Origin: Catellatospora sp. IY07-71
GTDB taxonomy: Bacteria > Actinomycetota > Actinomycetes > Mycobacteriales > Micromonosporaceae
Reading direction: 5' to 3'
DNA: 64,000 bases
Assembly: GCF_018326265.1 (NCBI RefSeq)
Contig: NZ_AP023360.1
Location: forward strand, 412,501 to 476,500
The notes below the pieces were generated by a model, which saw only the letters and a program-made list of their open reading frames with translations, searched no databases and was not told where the DNA came from. Below, one piece after another: positions 1 to 10,783 of this stretch (positions within the stretch are counted from its first letter, which is position 1; each line of letters begins with the position of its first letter). The position numbers and the translations under genes are program-made.

Positions 1-713
1 TCGACTACGGCAACTCCATCCGCGGCGAGGCCCAGCTCGGCGGGTACGACCGCGCGTTCGCGTTCCCGGGCTTCGTGCCCGCGTACATCCGGCCGCTGTT
101 CTGCGAGGGCAAGGGCCCCTTCCGCTGGGCCGCGCTGTCCGGCGACCCGGCCGACATCGCCGCCACCGACCAGGCCGTGCTCGACCTGTTCCCGGAGAAC
201 GAGTCGCTGTCGCGCTGGATCCGGATGGCGCAGGAGAAGGTCGCCTTCCAGGGCCTGCCCGCCCGCATCTGCTGGCTCGGCTACGGCGAGCGCGACAAGG
301 CCGGGGTGCGCTTCAACGAGATGGTCGCCGACGGCACGCTCAAGGCGCCGATCGTCATCGGCCGCGACCACCTCGACTGCGGCAGCGTCGCCTCGCCGTA
401 CCGGGAGACCGAGGCGATGCTCGACGGCTCCGACGCGATCGCCGACTGGCCGCTGCTCAACGCCCTGGTCAACACCGCCTCCGGCGCGTCGTGGGTGTCC
501 ATCCACCACGGCGGCGGCGTCGGCATCGGCCGCTCCATCCACGCCGGGCAGGTCACCGTCGCCGACGGCACCGCCCTGGCCGCCCAGAAGATCGAGCGCG
601 TCCTCACCAACGACCCCGGCATGGGCGTCATCCGCCACGTCGACGCCGGCTACGACCAGGCCGTCGACGTCGCCGCCGCCCGCGGCGTCCGCACCCCGAT
701 GCGCGAGTCATGA
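1..713 (+). CDS. hutU: Urocanate hydratase, C-terminal part (5' truncated by window edge)
   Basis: HutU converts urocanate to 4-imidazolone-5-propionate, the second step of histidine degradation, in the cytoplasm with tightly bound NAD+. The reading frame is already open at the left edge and begins [11 protein letters not shown], so the start is outside the window. About 236 residues of a roughly 550-residue family are present. Typical C-terminal stretches are visible: [51 protein letters not shown] and [13 protein letters not shown]. It is the first visible gene of a hut cluster on the same strand. The next gene follows after about 150 nt that hold palindrome F. Confidence 0.96.
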   Translation, partial: DYGNSIRGEAQLGGYDRAFAFPGFVPAYIRPLFCEGKGPFRWAALSGDPADIAATDQAVLDLFPENESLSRWIRMAQEKVAFQGLPARICWLGYGERDKAGVRFNEMVADGTLKAPIVIGRDHLDCGSVASPYRETEAMLDGSDAIADWPLLNALVNTASGASWVSIHHGGGVGIGRSIHAGQVTVADGTALAAQKIERVLTNDPGMGVIRHVDAGYDQAVDVAAARGVRTPMRES

Positions 714-741
714 TCCGCCCGCCGCTCCGCCTCCGGCGCTG

Positions 742-799
742 CAGTTTCGGGGAAACTGCAGGTAAGACGGGCTTCGTTCGTGCACTTTCCCCGAAACTG
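742..799. repeat. Palindromic element F between hutU and the M20 gene
   Basis: The 14-nt arms CAGTTTCGGGGAAA and TTTCCCCGAAACTG bound a 58-nt segment. The left side contains a second, smaller palindrome, CTGCAGTTTC-GGG-GAAACTGCAG (739-761). There is no run of T after it, so it does not look like an ordinary terminator. It could be an mRNA processing or attenuation structure inside the hut transcript, or a single copy of another repeat family. No second copy was noticed in this window. Confidence 0.7.
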
Positions 800-864
800 A
801 ACCGCGAGCCCGACCTCGCCCCGCGCGGGGCGGGGCGGGTTTCGGCGTGTGGCGAGGGGGCGGC

Positions 865-2064
865 GTGAGCGGGTTCGCGGAGTTGTGGGCGGAGATCGCG
901 CCGGTCGGGCGGGACGCGCAGACCGGCGGGTACCTGCGGTATGCGTACGCCCCGGCGGAGCAGGCCCTGCGGGCCTGGTTCCTGGACCAGGCCCGCGCGC
1001 GGGACCTCCTGGTCGAGGAGGACGGCAACGGCAACGTGTTCGCCTGGTGGGGTGACCCGTCGGCCGGGGACGCCGTGCTGACCGGCTCGCACCTGGACTC
1101 GGTGCCGCACGGCGGCGCGTACGACGGCCCGCTCGGCGTGGTCAGCGCCCTGCTGGCGGTGGACGCGCTGCGCGAGCGCGGGGTGCGGCCGGTCCGGCCG
1201 ATCGGCATCGCCGTGTTCGCGGAGGAGGAGGGCTCCCGGTTCGGGCTGGCCTGCCTGGGCTCGCGGCTGCTCGCGGGCGCGGTCGACCCGGCCGCCGCGG
1301 CGGCGCTGACCGACCGCGACGGCGTCACCCTGGACGAGGCCATGCGGGCGGCGCTGGGCCACGGCCCGCGCGGCGCCCGCCCGGACCTGCTCGCCCGGAT
1401 CGGCTGCTACGTCGAACTGCATGTGGAACAGGGCCGCGCGCTGCTCGACCTGGACCGCGCCGTGGGCGTGGCCAGCGCCATCTGGCCGCACGGCCGCTGG
1501 CGGCTGGACTTCACCGGCGAGGCCAACCACGCCGGCACCACGCTGATGGCCGACCGGCGCGACCCGATGCTGACCTTCGCGGCGACCGTGCTGGCCGCCA
1601 ACGAGCAGGCCAAACGGCTGGGCGCGCACGCCACCGTCGGCCGCGTGCAGGTCTACCCCAACGCCACCAACGCCATCCCCGGCAAGGTCAGCGCGTGGCT
1701 CGACGCCCGCGCCGACTCGACGGAGACGGTGGAGCAGGTCGTCGCCGCCGTACACCTGCACGCCCAGGCCCGGGCCGCCGAGGACGGCACCACGGTCACC
1801 CTGACCGCCGAGTCGGTCTCCCCGGAGACCGAGTTCCACGGCGGCCTCCGCGACCGCCTGTCCAAGCTCCTGGACGGCGCCCCCATCCTGCCCACCGGCG
1901 CGGGCCACGACGCGGGCGTCCTCAGCGCCTTCGTCCCGACGGCGATGCTCTTCGTCCGCAACCCCACCGGCGTCTCCCACTCCCCCGCCGAGCACGCCCC
2001 CGACGCCGACTGCGAGGCCGGCATCGCGGCCCTCGCCGCGGCCCTGGAGGAACTCGCGTGCTGA
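865..2064 (+). CDS. M20 family amidohydrolase (allantoate amidohydrolase-like) in the hut operon
   Basis: This is a metal-dependent amidase of the M20/AllC type (hydantoinase-carbamoylase family). Metal-binding and catalytic motifs are visible: GSHLDSVPHGGAYDG, then FAEEEGSRFG, then ELHVEQG, and near the C-terminus GAGHDAGVLS. The GTG at 865 is preferred because GAGGGGG lies 4 nt upstream and the protein then begins MSGFAELW; an upstream in-frame GTG at 847 lacks a ribosome binding site. The stop overlaps the hutF start, which implies translational coupling. HutF makes N-formimino-derived N-formyl-L-glutamate and no HutG deformylase is visible here. I infer that this enzyme may remove the formyl group to give glutamate, rather than act on allantoate. 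Confidence 0.85.
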   Translation: MSGFAELWAEIAPVGRDAQTGGYLRYAYAPAEQALRAWFLDQARARDLLVEEDGNGNVFAWWGDPSAGDAVLTGSHLDSVPHGGAYDGPLGVVSALLAVDALRERGVRPVRPIGIAVFAEEEGSRFGLACLGSRLLAGAVDPAAAAALTDRDGVTLDEAMRAALGHGPRGARPDLLARIGCYVELHVEQGRALLDLDRAVGVASAIWPHGRWRLDFTGEANHAGTTLMADRRDPMLTFAATVLAANEQAKRLGAHATVGRVQVYPNATNAIPGKVSAWLDARADSTETVEQVVAAVHLHAQARAAEDGTTVTLTAESVSPETEFHGGLRDRLSKLLDGAPILPTGAGHDAGVLSAFVPTAMLFVRNPTGVSHSPAEHAPDADCEAGIAALAAALEELAC

Positions 2065-3443
2065 TCCACTGCCAGTACGCCTGGCTCCCCGGCGGCATCG
2101 CTCCCGACGTGACCCTGGAACTCCGGGACAGCCGCGTGGTCCGCGTGTGCCACCCCCAAGATCGCGTCGATCTTGCGCGAAGTGTTAGGGATATGCCCGC
2201 TAAGGGCGTGTCGCACCCACAGTTCACGCAAGATCAACGCACTTCAGGGGCCGCGTCGGGGGCCGAGTATCGCGCCGGGGTGACGATGGCGGGGTTTGCC
2301 AACGCGCACTCTCACGCGTTTCACCGGGCTCTGCGGGGGCGGACCCATGGGGACCGGGGGAGCTTCTGGACCTGGCGGGAGCAGATGTACCGGGTCGCGG
2401 CGGCGCTGGATCCGGACTCGTACTACCGGCTGGCGCGCGGGGTCTACGGGGAGATGGTGCTGGCGGGGATCACGGCCGTGGGCGAGTTCCACTACCTGCA
2501 CCACGGGCCGGGAGGGGTGCCTTATGCGAATCCCAACGCGATGGGTGAGGCGCTCGTCGCCGCGGCGAAGGATGCGGGGCTGCGGATCACGTTGCTGGAC
2601 ACGCTGTATCTGACGGCGTCGGTGGACGGGAAGCCGCTGGAGGGGCCGCAGCTGCGGTTCGGGGACGGGGATGCGCTGCGCTGGGCGGAGCGGGTGGATC
2701 TGCTGGCCGAGCAGCCGCATCTGCTGACGGGCGCGGCGATCCACTCGGTGCGGGCGGTGCCGCCGGCGCAGATGTCGACGGTGGCGGCGTGGGCGGCGGG
2801 GCGGCCGCTGCACGCGCACGTGTCGGAGCAGCGCGCGGAGAACGAGGCCTGCCTCGCCGAGCACGGGCGTACGCCGACCGAGGTGCTGGCGGACTTCGGG
2901 GCGGTGCACGAGATGTTCACGGCGGTGCACGCCACGCACCTGACGCACAACGACATGGCGCTGCTGTCGGCGTCGTACGCCTGCTTCTGCCCGACGACCG
3001 AGCGGGACCTGGGCGACGGCATCGGCCCGGCGCGGGCCCTGGCCGACGCCGGGACGCGGCTGACCTTGGGCAGCGACAGCCACGCGGTCATAGACTTCTT
3101 CGAGGAGTCGCGAGCCCTGGAGCTGCACGAACGCCTCGCGACCGAGCAGCGCGGGCACTTCACCGCAGTCGAGTTGCGGGCCGCGGCGACGGCTGCCGGG
3201 CACGCGAGCCTCGGCTGGCACGACGCCGGCCGGATCGAGGTGGGCGCGCGCGCCGACCTGGTGACGGTGGCACTGGACAGCCCGCGCACCGCCGGGATCG
3301 ACCCCGAGGGCGTGCTGTTCGCGGCGAGCCCCGCCGACATCACCCACGTGCTGGCCGACGGGCGGGAGGTCGTCCGGGACGGGCGGCACACCGGCATCGA
3401 CGTGGCCCGCGAGCTGCAGGAGGCGATCACGTGTCTCTTCTGA
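2058..3443 (+). CDS. hutF: Formimidoylglutamate deiminase carrying an in-frame palindromic repeat
   Basis: HutF deaminates N-formimidoyl-L-glutamate to N-formyl-L-glutamate and ammonia. It is an amidohydrolase-fold protein. The zinc motif [14 protein letters not shown] is near residue 84, followed by [24 protein letters not shown] and [10 protein letters not shown]. The GTG at 2058 overlaps the M20 stop by 7 nt. Between the short N-terminal beta domain (ending RDSRVVRV) and the amidohydrolase domain lies repeat A1 (2156-2240). It is translated without a stop or frame change, adding about 30 residues including [10 protein letters not shown] and [10 protein letters not shown]. From memory of other actinobacterial HutF proteins, this insert is absent. 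It sits in the small outer domain, so activity may be kept. The stop overlaps hutI. Confidence 0.92.
   Translation: MLIHCQYAWLPGGIAPDVTLELRDSRVVRVCHPQDRVDLARSVRDMPAKGVSHPQFTQDQRTSGAASGAEYRAGVTMAGFANAHSHAFHRALRGRTHGDRGSFWTWREQMYRVAAALDPDSYYRLARGVYGEMVLAGITAVGEFHYLHHGPGGVPYANPNAMGEALVAAAKDAGLRITLLDTLYLTASVDGKPLEGPQLRFGDGDALRWAERVDLLAEQPHLLTGAAIHSVRAVPPAQMSTVAAWAAGRPLHAHVSEQRAENEACLAEHGRTPTEVLADFGAVHEMFTAVHATHLTHNDMALLSASYACFCPTTERDLGDGIGPARALADAGTRLTLGSDSHAVIDFFEESRALELHERLATEQRGHFTAVELRAAATAAGHASLGWHDAGRIEVGARADLVTVALDSPRTAGIDPEGVLFAASPADITHVLADGREVVRDGRHTGIDVARELQEAITCLF
2156..2240 (+). repeat. Repeat A1 (GATC-bounded 67-nt family), inside hutF
   Basis: The core is 2169-2235, exactly 67 nt, starting GATCTTGCGCGAA and ending TTCACGCAAGATC. 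The left flank CCAAGATCGCGTC is shared with copies A2 and A5, read on the opposite strand. The element is read through as protein in hutF. Confidence 0.9.
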
Positions 3444-4630
3444 TCACCGGCATCGGCGAGCTGACCACCAACGATCCCGAGCTGGGCATCCTGCGCGACG
3501 CCGCGCTGGTGGTGGACGGCGACCGGGTGGCGTGGGTCGGCCCGGCCGCGGGGGCGCCCGCCGCCGACGAGCGCCTGGACGTACGCGGCGCGGCCGTGCT
3601 GCCCGGCTTCGTCGACAGCCACAGCCACCTGGTGTTCGCCGGGGACCGGGCGCCGGAGTTCGCGGCGCGGATGGCCGGCGAGCCGTACACGGGCGGCGGC
3701 ATCCGCACCACGGTGGCCGCCACCCGCGCGGCGACCGACGACCAGCTGCGCGCCAACGTGGCCCGGCTGGTCGGCGAGGCGCTGCGGCAGGGCACCACGA
3801 CCATCGAGATCAAGAGTGGGTACGGCCTCAGCACGCTCGACGAGGCTCGCTCGGTGCGGATCGCCGCGGAGTTCAGCGACGAGGTCACCTTCCTCGGCGC
3901 GCACGTGAAACCGGCGGAGGACGCCGACGGCTACGTCGACGAGGTGACCGGCCCGATGCTGGACGCCTGCGCGAAGTACGCGGGCTGGGTGGACGTGTTC
4001 TGCGAGCGGGGCGCGTTCGACGTCGCCGAGTCGCGGCGGGTGCTCCAGGCGGGCATCGCGGCGGGCCTGCGTCCCCGCATCCACGCCAACCAGCTCACCA
4101 TGGGCGGCGGTGTGCAGCTCGCCGTCGAGCTGGACTGCGCCAGCGCCGACCACTGCACCCACCTGTCCCCCGCCGACGTGGACGCACTGGCGAACTCGAA
4201 CACGGTGGCCACGCTGCTGCCCGGCGCGGAGTTCTCCACCCGCGCGCCCTGGCCGGACGCGCGCCGCCTGCTCGCCGCCGGGGTGACCGTGGCGCTCGCG
4301 ACGGACTGCAACCCCGGCTCGTCGTACACCTCGTCCATGCCCTTCTGCATCGCCCTGGCGGTGCGGGACATGAAGCTCACCCCCACCGAGGCGGTCTGGT
4401 CGGCCACCAAGGGCGGCGCCCTCGCGCTGCGCCGGCTCGACCTCGGCCACCTCGCCCCGGGCGCGTCCGCGGACCTGATCGTCCTGGACGCCCCCTCCCA
4501 CCTGCACCTGGCCTACCGGCCCGGCGTGCCGTTGATCAACACCGTGGTAAGGAAGGGCACCCTCCAATCGCTTTCCGTCGAGGAAGGTGCCCTTCTTAAC
4601 CCCTCTCCGCACAAGGGAGTGCTGTCATGA
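3431..4630 (+). CDS. hutI: Imidazolonepropionase with a repeat-derived C-terminus
   Basis: HutI hydrolyses 4-imidazolone-5-propionate to N-formimidoyl-L-glutamate, between HutU and HutF. Amidohydrolase motifs are visible: [41 protein letters not shown] and [11 protein letters not shown]. The GTG at 3431 lies inside the last codons of hutF. The normal end of the family is reached at about [15 protein letters not shown]. The next codons come from repeat D1 and give [17 protein letters not shown], then a short tail that runs into the hutH start (ATGA overlap). So the repeat has replaced or extended the C-terminus, and it also joins hutI to hutH in translation. Confidence 0.95.
   Translation: MSLLITGIGELTTNDPELGILRDAALVVDGDRVAWVGPAAGAPAADERLDVRGAAVLPGFVDSHSHLVFAGDRAPEFAARMAGEPYTGGGIRTTVAATRAATDDQLRANVARLVGEALRQGTTTIEIKSGYGLSTLDEARSVRIAAEFSDEVTFLGAHVKPAEDADGYVDEVTGPMLDACAKYAGWVDVFCERGAFDVAESRRVLQAGIAAGLRPRIHANQLTMGGGVQLAVELDCASADHCTHLSPADVDALANSNTVATLLPGAEFSTRAPWPDARRLLAAGVTVALATDCNPGSSYTSSMPFCIALAVRDMKLTPTEAVWSATKGGALALRRLDLGHLAPGASADLIVLDAPSHLHLAYRPGVPLINTVVRKGTLQSLSVEEGALLNPSPHKGVLS
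4548..4600 (+). repeat. Repeat D1, forming the 3' end of hutI
   Basis: The arms AAGGAAGGGCACC and GGTGCCCTTCTT face each other around CGCTTTCCGTCG. The same unit occurs in fdhD (D2), downstream of fdhD (D3) and after 54605 (D4). Here it is translated in the same frame as D2. Confidence 0.88.
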
Positions 4631-6162
4631 CCGTCATCGTCGAACCCACCGGCATCGCCCCGGGCGACGTCGCCGCGGTGGCCCGCGCCGACGCGCAGGT
4701 CGCCATCAGCGACGCCGCCATCGCGGCCATGCAGGCCAGCCGCGCCATCGTCGATGACATCGAGCGCGACGGCCGCCCCGTGTACGGCGTCTCCACCGGC
4801 TTCGGCGCGCTGGCCAACACCTTCATCGCACCCGAGCGCCGGGCCGAGCTGCAGCACGCCCTGATCCGCTCGCACGCCTCCGGCGTCGGCGCGCCGATGC
4901 CCCGCGAGGTCGTGCGCGCGATGATGCTGCTGCGCGTACGCTCCCTCGCGCTCGGCCACTCCGGCGTACGCCCGCTCATCGCGCAGGCGCTCGTCGACCT
5001 GCTCAACCACGACATCACCCCGTGGGTGCCCGAGCACGGCTCGCTCGGCGCGTCCGGCGACCTGGCCCCGCTGGCCCACTGCGCGCTGGCGCTGATGGGC
5101 GAGGGCTGGGTGCTCGGCAAGGACGGCGCGCGGCTCAACGCGGCCGACGCGCTGCACGCCGCCGGGCTGACCCCGATCACGCTCAGCTCCAAGGAGGGCC
5201 TGGCGCTGATCAACGGCACCGACGGCATGCTCGCCATGCTGCTGCTGGCCTGCGACGACCTCGGCCACCTGTGCACCATGGCCGACATCACCGCGTCGCT
5301 GTCGATCGAGGCCATGCTCGGCACCGACCGGCCGTTCCACCCGTCCATCCACGAGATCCGGCCACATCCCGGCCAGGGCGCCAGCGCCGCCAACATGTAC
5401 CGGCTGCTGCAGAACTCCTCCATCATGGACAGCCACCGCGACGACATGGCGCACGCGGTGCAGGACGCGTACTCGATGCGCTGCGCCCCGCAGGTCGCCG
5501 GCGCGGCCCGGGACACGCTGGAGTTCGCCCGCACCGTCGCCGCCCGGGAGCTGGTCAGCCTCGCCGACAACCCGGTGGTGCTGCCCGACGGCCGCGTCGA
5601 GTCGACCGGCAACTTCCACGGCGCGCCGCTCGGCTTCGCCGCCGACTTCCTGGCCATCGCCGCCGCCGAGATCGGCTCGATCAGCGAGCGCCGGGTGGAC
5701 CGGCTGCTCGACGTGTGCCGCTCCCGCGACCTCCCGCCGTTCCTCAGCCCCGACGCGGGCGTCAACTCCGGCCTGATGATCGCCCAGTACACGGCGGCCG
5801 GCATCGTGGCCGAGAACCGCCGCCTGGCCTCCCCCGCGAGCGTGGACACCATCCCCACCTCGGGTATGCAGGAGGACCACGTCAGCATGGGCTGGGCCGC
5901 CGCCAAGAAGCTGCGCACCGTCCTGGACAACCTCACCAGCCTGCTCGCGGTCGAGCTGCTCGCCGCGGTCCGCGGCCTCCAGCTGCGCGCCCCCCTGGTC
6001 CCGTCCCCCGCCGGCCAGGCCGCCATCGCCGCGATCACGCCCATCGCCGGCGAGCCCGGCCCCGACGTCTTCCTCGCCCCGGTCCTGGAACAGATCCGCG
6101 CCGTCGTAGCCGGCAACACCCTCCTCGACGCCATCGAGTCCAAAACAGGCCGCCTCGCCTAA
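4627..6162 (+). CDS. hutH: Histidine ammonia-lyase
   Basis: HutH removes ammonia from L-histidine to give trans-urocanate, the first step of the pathway encoded by this operon. The 511-residue length is normal. The tripeptide Ala142-Ser143-Gly144, which cyclises to the MIO electrophile, is within [14 protein letters not shown]. Other family blocks are [12 protein letters not shown] near residue 55, the [10 protein letters not shown] segment, and the ending region that contains [20 protein letters not shown] lies 8 nt before the ATG, and the ATGA overlap with hutI implies coupling. Confidence 0.98.
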   Translation: MTVIVEPTGIAPGDVAAVARADAQVAISDAAIAAMQASRAIVDDIERDGRPVYGVSTGFGALANTFIAPERRAELQHALIRSHASGVGAPMPREVVRAMMLLRVRSLALGHSGVRPLIAQALVDLLNHDITPWVPEHGSLGASGDLAPLAHCALALMGEGWVLGKDGARLNAADALHAAGLTPITLSSKEGLALINGTDGMLAMLLLACDDLGHLCTMADITASLSIEAMLGTDRPFHPSIHEIRPHPGQGASAANMYRLLQNSSIMDSHRDDMAHAVQDAYSMRCAPQVAGAARDTLEFARTVAARELVSLADNPVVLPDGRVESTGNFHGAPLGFAADFLAIAAAEIGSISERRVDRLLDVCRSRDLPPFLSPDAGVNSGLMIAQYTAAGIVAENRRLASPASVDTIPTSGMQEDHVSMGWAAAKKLRTVLDNLTSLLAVELLAAVRGLQLRAPLVPSPAGQAAIAAITPIAGEPGPDVFLAPVLEQIRAVVAGNTLLDAIESKTGRLA

Positions 6163-6207
6163 CCACCCCACGCCACGCCGCCCCGCCCGCCCCGCGCTCA
6201 CCAGGTG

Positions 6208-6291
6208 CGTCGATCTTGCGTGAACTGTGGGGATGACACGCCCTAATCGGGCATATCCCTAACACTTCGCGCAAGATCGACGCGATCTTGG
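6208..6291 (-). repeat. Repeat A2 (67-nt family), downstream of hutH
   Basis: The core is 6212-6278 (67 nt), bounded by GATC and lying in the opposite direction to A1. It sits between the convergent hutH and FAD monooxygenase genes, where it may also act as a transcription stop. Read in the A1 frame it has an in-frame TAG, so it is not fully open. Confidence 0.88.
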
Positions 6292-6316
6292 CGGGCCGCA
6301 GCGCGGGCTGGGTGGG

Positions 6317-7531
6317 TCAGGTCAGGTGTTCGGGGCGGAGGCCGATGCCCATGGCGCGGGCCGGGAGGGCCTGGAGGGCGGGGAGGCGCTGGAGGAGTTT
6401 GATGACGGCGGGGGCCGTGGGGGGTGCGTCGGAGCGGAGGACGGTGCCGACGACGCGCTGCTGGGCCAGGCGCTGGAAGCGCTGGGTGGCGCGGGTGGGC
6501 AGGCTGCGGCGCTCGCGGACCAGGTCCAGGTCCTCGGTACGCAGTGCGCCTGCCTTGATCTTCGGGCCGAGCAGGCGGGCGGTGGCGACCGCGTCCTGGA
6601 CGGCGAGGTTGACGCCCACGCCGCCGACGGGGCTCATCGCGTGCGCCGCGTCGCCGATGCAGAGCACTCCGGGGGCGTGCCAGACGGGGAGCTGGTTCAC
6701 GCGTACCGTCAGCAGTTTGATCTGGTCCCAGTCCTGCAGCTCGCCGACCTGGGCGGCCACCGGCGGGGCGAGTCTGGCCACGGACTCCCGCAGGTGGTCC
6801 AGGCCGGCCGCGCGGACGGTGTCGTAGCCGCCCTTGGGGATGACGTACGCGCACTGGTAGTACTCGCGGCGGTCGATGAGGATCATCAGCGCGCCCGCGC
6901 CGACCCGCAGCTCGAGCCGGTCGGGGTCGGCCGCCGGGCGGGACAGCCGGAACCACAGCACGTCCATGGGCGCGCCGTACTCGACCGGCACCAGCCCGGC
7001 CTTCTCCCGGATCACCGAGTCGCGCCCGTCGCAGGCCACCGTCAGCGGCGCGGTGACCCGCACCGGCTCCCCGTCCGGGCCGGTCGCGAGCACCCCGGTG
7101 ACCGTTCCGGACTCGTCGCGCAGCAGGTCGACGGCCTCGGTGGAGCGCAGCAGCCGGAACGCGGGCAGCCGCGACGCCTCGTCGGCCAGCAGGTCCAGGA
7201 AGTCCCACTGCGGCAGGAACAGCAGGTAGTTGCGCGGCTTGGGCAGCCGGGTGAAGTCGGCCACCGGGTACGTCCCGTCGGCGAACGTCACGCTCATCCG
7301 GGCCTGCTTACGCCCCGGCAGCCGCTCGATCTTCTCCCCGAGCCCGAGCTCGTCGAGCAGGTTCAGCGTCGACGGATGGATCGTGTCGCCCCGGAAGTCA
7401 CGCAGGAAGTCCTCGTGCTTCTCCAGCACCACGACCTCGATTCCCTGCCGGGCCAGCAACAACCCCAGCATCAACCCGGCCGGCCCACCCCCGACGACAC
7501 AGACCTCCCCCGCCAGCGCCCTCTCCGCCAC
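6317..7531 (-). CDS. FAD-dependent monooxygenase (PHBH-like)
   Basis: This is a flavoprotein aromatic hydroxylase-type enzyme of 404 residues. It has the N-terminal dinucleotide-binding motif VVGGGPAGLMLGLLLARQG (about residues 12-30), a DG motif TVACDGRDS and the FAD ribose-binding CIGDAAHAMSPVGGVGVN (about residue 290). The substrate cannot be told from sequence. The GTG at 7531 is used. It stands alone: hutH is convergent across repeat A2, and rdgB is upstream on the same strand beyond repeat A3. Confidence 0.88.
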   Translation of the reverse strand: MAERALAGEVCVVGGGPAGLMLGLLLARQGIEVVVLEKHEDFLRDFRGDTIHPSTLNLLDELGLGEKIERLPGRKQARMSVTFADGTYPVADFTRLPKPRNYLLFLPQWDFLDLLADEASRLPAFRLLRSTEAVDLLRDESGTVTGVLATGPDGEPVRVTAPLTVACDGRDSVIREKAGLVPVEYGAPMDVLWFRLSRPAADPDRLELRVGAGALMILIDRREYYQCAYVIPKGGYDTVRAAGLDHLRESVARLAPPVAAQVGELQDWDQIKLLTVRVNQLPVWHAPGVLCIGDAAHAMSPVGGVGVNLAVQDAVATARLLGPKIKAGALRTEDLDLVRERRSLPTRATQRFQRLAQQRVVGTVLRSDAPPTAPAVIKLLQRLPALQALPARAMGIGLRPEHLT

Positions 7532-7565
7532 CTCACCCGCCCCCTGCCTAGCTCATGATCACGAC

Positions 7566-7632
7566 GATCTTGCGCGAACTGTTGCTGTTATGCCGGTTTT
7601 GCGCGTGTCGCACCCACAACCCGCGCAAGATC
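7566..7632 (+). repeat. Repeat A3 (67-nt family)
   Basis: Exactly 67 nt from GATC to GATC. The arms GATCTTGCGCGAACTGT and CCGCGCAAGATC are kept but the centre has diverged. It lies between the FAD monooxygenase start and the rdgB stop. Confidence 0.85.
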
Positions 7633-7663
7633 GCCGCGGGAGAGGGGCGGGTCAAGGGGTGGG

Positions 7664-8283
7664 TTAGGCGAGGTTTTTGGCGATGACGGCGGCTAGGGCG
7701 CGGAAAGCCTTGCCGCGGTGGCTGATGGCGTCCTTTTCCGCGGGGGTGAGTTCGGCGTTGGTGCGGGTGTTGTTTTCGGCTATGAAGATGGGGTCGTAGC
7801 CGAAGCCGTTCTCGCCGCGGGGGGCGCGGATGAGGCGGCCGGTCATTTTGCCGCTGACCAGGTGTTCGCGGCCGTTGGGGGAGGTGGCGCCGCCGGGGAG
7901 GACCAGGGCTGCCGCGCAGACGAAGGAGGCGCCGCGGTGCTCGTCGGGGACGTCGCCGAGCTGGGCGAGGACGAGGTCCAGGTTGGCCTTGTCGTCGCCG
8001 TGGCGGCCGGACCAGCGGGCGCTGAACACGCCGGGCATGCCGTTGAGGGCGTCCACGGCCAGGCCGGAGTCGTCGGCGACGGTGGGCAGGCCGGTGTGCT
8101 TGGCACCCTCGCGCGCCTTGAGCAGCGCGTTCTCGGCGAAGGTCAGGCCGGTCTCGGGGACCTCGACGTACGGCGGGACGTCGTCGAGGCCGACCAGCTC
8201 GACCTTGAGCAGCTCGGGCGAGGCGGCCAGAATGCGGCGCAGCTCGTCGAGCTTCTTCGCGTTGCGCGTGGCGAGCAGCACCT

Positions 8284-8287
<4 letters not shown>
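7664..8287 (-). CDS. rdgB: XTP/dITP diphosphatase (HAM1/RdgB)
   Basis: RdgB hydrolyses ITP, dITP and XTP to monophosphates and so keeps deaminated purines out of DNA and RNA. The family N-terminus [20 protein letters not shown] is present, with [45 protein letters not shown] and [10 protein letters not shown] near the end. The length of 207 residues is normal. The ATG overlaps the rph stop by 4 nt. Pairing with rph downstream of murI is a common actinobacterial gene order. Confidence 0.97.
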
Positions 8288-9060
<773 letters not shown>

Positions 9061-9078
9061 GCCGTAAACCCTATGGGG

Positions 9079-9825
9079 TCAAACTTCGTACCGGGAACCG
9101 GGTCGGACGATCTCGACAGGCCCGGCGAACGTGGCGCTCGCGTTGTTCAGCGTCTCGGCCTCGGAGCCCCACGCGGTGACCAGGTGGGTCAGCAGCAGGC
9201 GCCGCACCCCGGCCTTGGTCGCGATCTCGCCCGCCTCGCCGCCGGTCAGGTGCAGGTCCGGCGGGTTGTCCACGCCGTCGAGGTAGCTCGCCTCGCACAG
9301 GAACAGGTCCGCGCCCTGGGCCAGCCGCAGCAGCGCGTCACAGCCGGCGGTGTCGCCCGAGTACGCCAGCACCCGGCCCTCGTGCTCCAGGCGCACGCCG
9401 TACGTCTCCACGGGGTGGTTGACCCGGTCCACGCTCACCTGGAACGGGCCGATGGGGAAGCTGCCCGGCTGCAGCGCGTAGAACGTGTAGATGTCGTCCA
9501 GCGGCCCCTCGTCGAGGCTGTACGCGGTCGCGATGCGCTCCGGCGCGCCGGCCGGCGCGTACACCGGGATCGGCGGGTACGGCCCGTCGGGGGCGTAGCG
9601 GCGCACCACCACGTACGAGCAGGCGTCGAGCATGTGGTCGCAGTGCAGATGGCTGAGCAGGATCGCGTCGACCGACTTCAGGCTGGCGTAGCGCTGCAGC
9701 GCCGACAGCGAGCCGGTGCCGAAGTCCAGCAGCAGCCGGAAGCCGTCTGCCTCCACCAGGTACGCCGAGCAGGCCGATTCCGGCCCCGGGAAGCTGCCCG
9801 CGCAGCCCAGCACCGTAAGTCTCAT
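9079..9825 (-). CDS. MBL-fold metallohydrolase (RNase Z-like)
   Basis: This 248-residue beta-lactamase-fold hydrolase has the metal-binding motif LSHLHCDHM (the HxHxDH form), a second metal Asp in YSGDTAG, and a late His in LLLTHLV. Proteins of this type are usually found beside murI and rph in actinobacteria. A nuclease or phosphodiesterase role is possible, but the substrate is unknown. The ATG overlaps the murI stop (ATGA). Confidence 0.88.
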   Translation of the reverse strand: MRLTVLGCAGSFPGPESACSAYLVEADGFRLLLDFGTGSLSALQRYASLKSVDAILLSHLHCDHMLDACSYVVVRRYAPDGPYPPIPVYAPAGAPERIATAYSLDEGPLDDIYTFYALQPGSFPIGPFQVSVDRVNHPVETYGVRLEHEGRVLAYSGDTAGCDALLRLAQGADLFLCEASYLDGVDNPPDLHLTGGEAGEIATKAGVRRLLLTHLVTAWGSEAETLNNASATFAGPVEIVRPGSRYEV

Positions 9826-10616
9826 GCACTCGCTCCTGCGGGGTCCAGCGCGGTCCCGAGGAACCGCTTCGCCAGCCGGTCGAAGATCTCCTGGTCGCCG
9901 GTGCACAGCAGCTCGTGGTCCGGCGCCGGGGCGTCGTCCGGGCGCAGCAGGTCCCGTTCGACGAGCACTCGGTAGACGTCCCGCGCCGTCTCGTCCGCGC
10001 TCGACACCAGGGTCACCTGGTCCCCCATCACGAGGCTGATCACACCGGTGAGCAGCGGGTAGTGCGTGCAGCCCAGCACCAGCGTGTCCACCTGGGCCCG
10101 CTGTAGCGGCTCCAGATAGGCGCTGGCGAGGCCGAGCAGGGCCCGGCCGGAGGTGACGCCCCGCTCGACCAGCCCGACGAACTGCGGGCACGCCGCCGCG
10201 GTCACCGCGATGTGCGGCGCGGCGGCGAACGAGTCCTGGTACGCCCCGGAGTTGATCGTAGCGGTGGTGGCGATCACGCCGACCCTGCTGTTGCGGGTCG
10301 CGGCCACGGCACGCCGCACCGCGGGCCGGATCACCTCCACCACCGGCACGTCGTACCGCTCCCGCGCGTCGTGCAGGCACGCGGCGGAAGCGGTGTTGCA
10401 GGCGATGACGAGCATCTTCACGCCGCGCTCGACCAGCCGGTCCAGGCAGTCCAGGGCGTAGCGGCGCACGTCGGCGATCGGCTTCGGCCCGTACGGCACG
10501 TGTGCCGTGTCGGCCAGATAGACGGTCCGTTCATGCGGCAGCTGGTCGAGAATGGCGCGGGCCACCGTCAGCCCGCCGACCCCCGAGTCGAAGATGCCGA
10601 TCGGCGCGTCCGTCAC
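9822..10616 (-). CDS. murI: Glutamate racemase
   Basis: MurI supplies D-glutamate for peptidoglycan. Both catalytic cysteines are visible, in IACNTASAA and in LGCTHYPLL, along with the N-terminal [13 protein letters not shown] and the ADTAHVPYG block. It is 264 residues from a GTG at 10616. It is the first gene of the apparent murI-MBL-rph-rdgB operon, transcribed leftward and tightly overlapped. Confidence 0.97.
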   Translation of the reverse strand: MTDAPIGIFDSGVGGLTVARAILDQLPHERTVYLADTAHVPYGPKPIADVRRYALDCLDRLVERGVKMLVIACNTASAACLHDARERYDVPVVEVIRPAVRRAVAATRNSRVGVIATTATINSGAYQDSFAAAPHIAVTAAACPQFVGLVERGVTSGRALLGLASAYLEPLQRAQVDTLVLGCTHYPLLTGVISLVMGDQVTLVSSADETARDVYRVLVERDLLRPDDAPAPDHELLCTGDQEIFDRLAKRFLGTALDPAGASA

Positions 10617-10783
10617 GCTGCGCAGCCTACTTGCCCGAGGCCCCTTCCGGGGAACGGTCGGTTCCGAGATGTCGCGAACGTGACACCGCTCTCACCCTGC
10701 CGTTACGGACGGTCGCCGCCGACCGTTGCACAGTGTGCACGGCCCGATCGGCGGGCAGGTCAGGCACGAGGACGGCGAGCACA

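Noticed and set aside
628-1995. Long open frame on the minus strand opposite the M20 gene
   Set aside because: Its product is Arg/Gly/Val-rich low-complexity sequence with no family match, caused by high GC. The plus strand has clear M20 motifs.
2522-4612. Open frame of nearly 700 codons opposite hutF and hutI
   Set aside because: It is the antisense shadow of two well-supported hut genes and has no recognisable domain.
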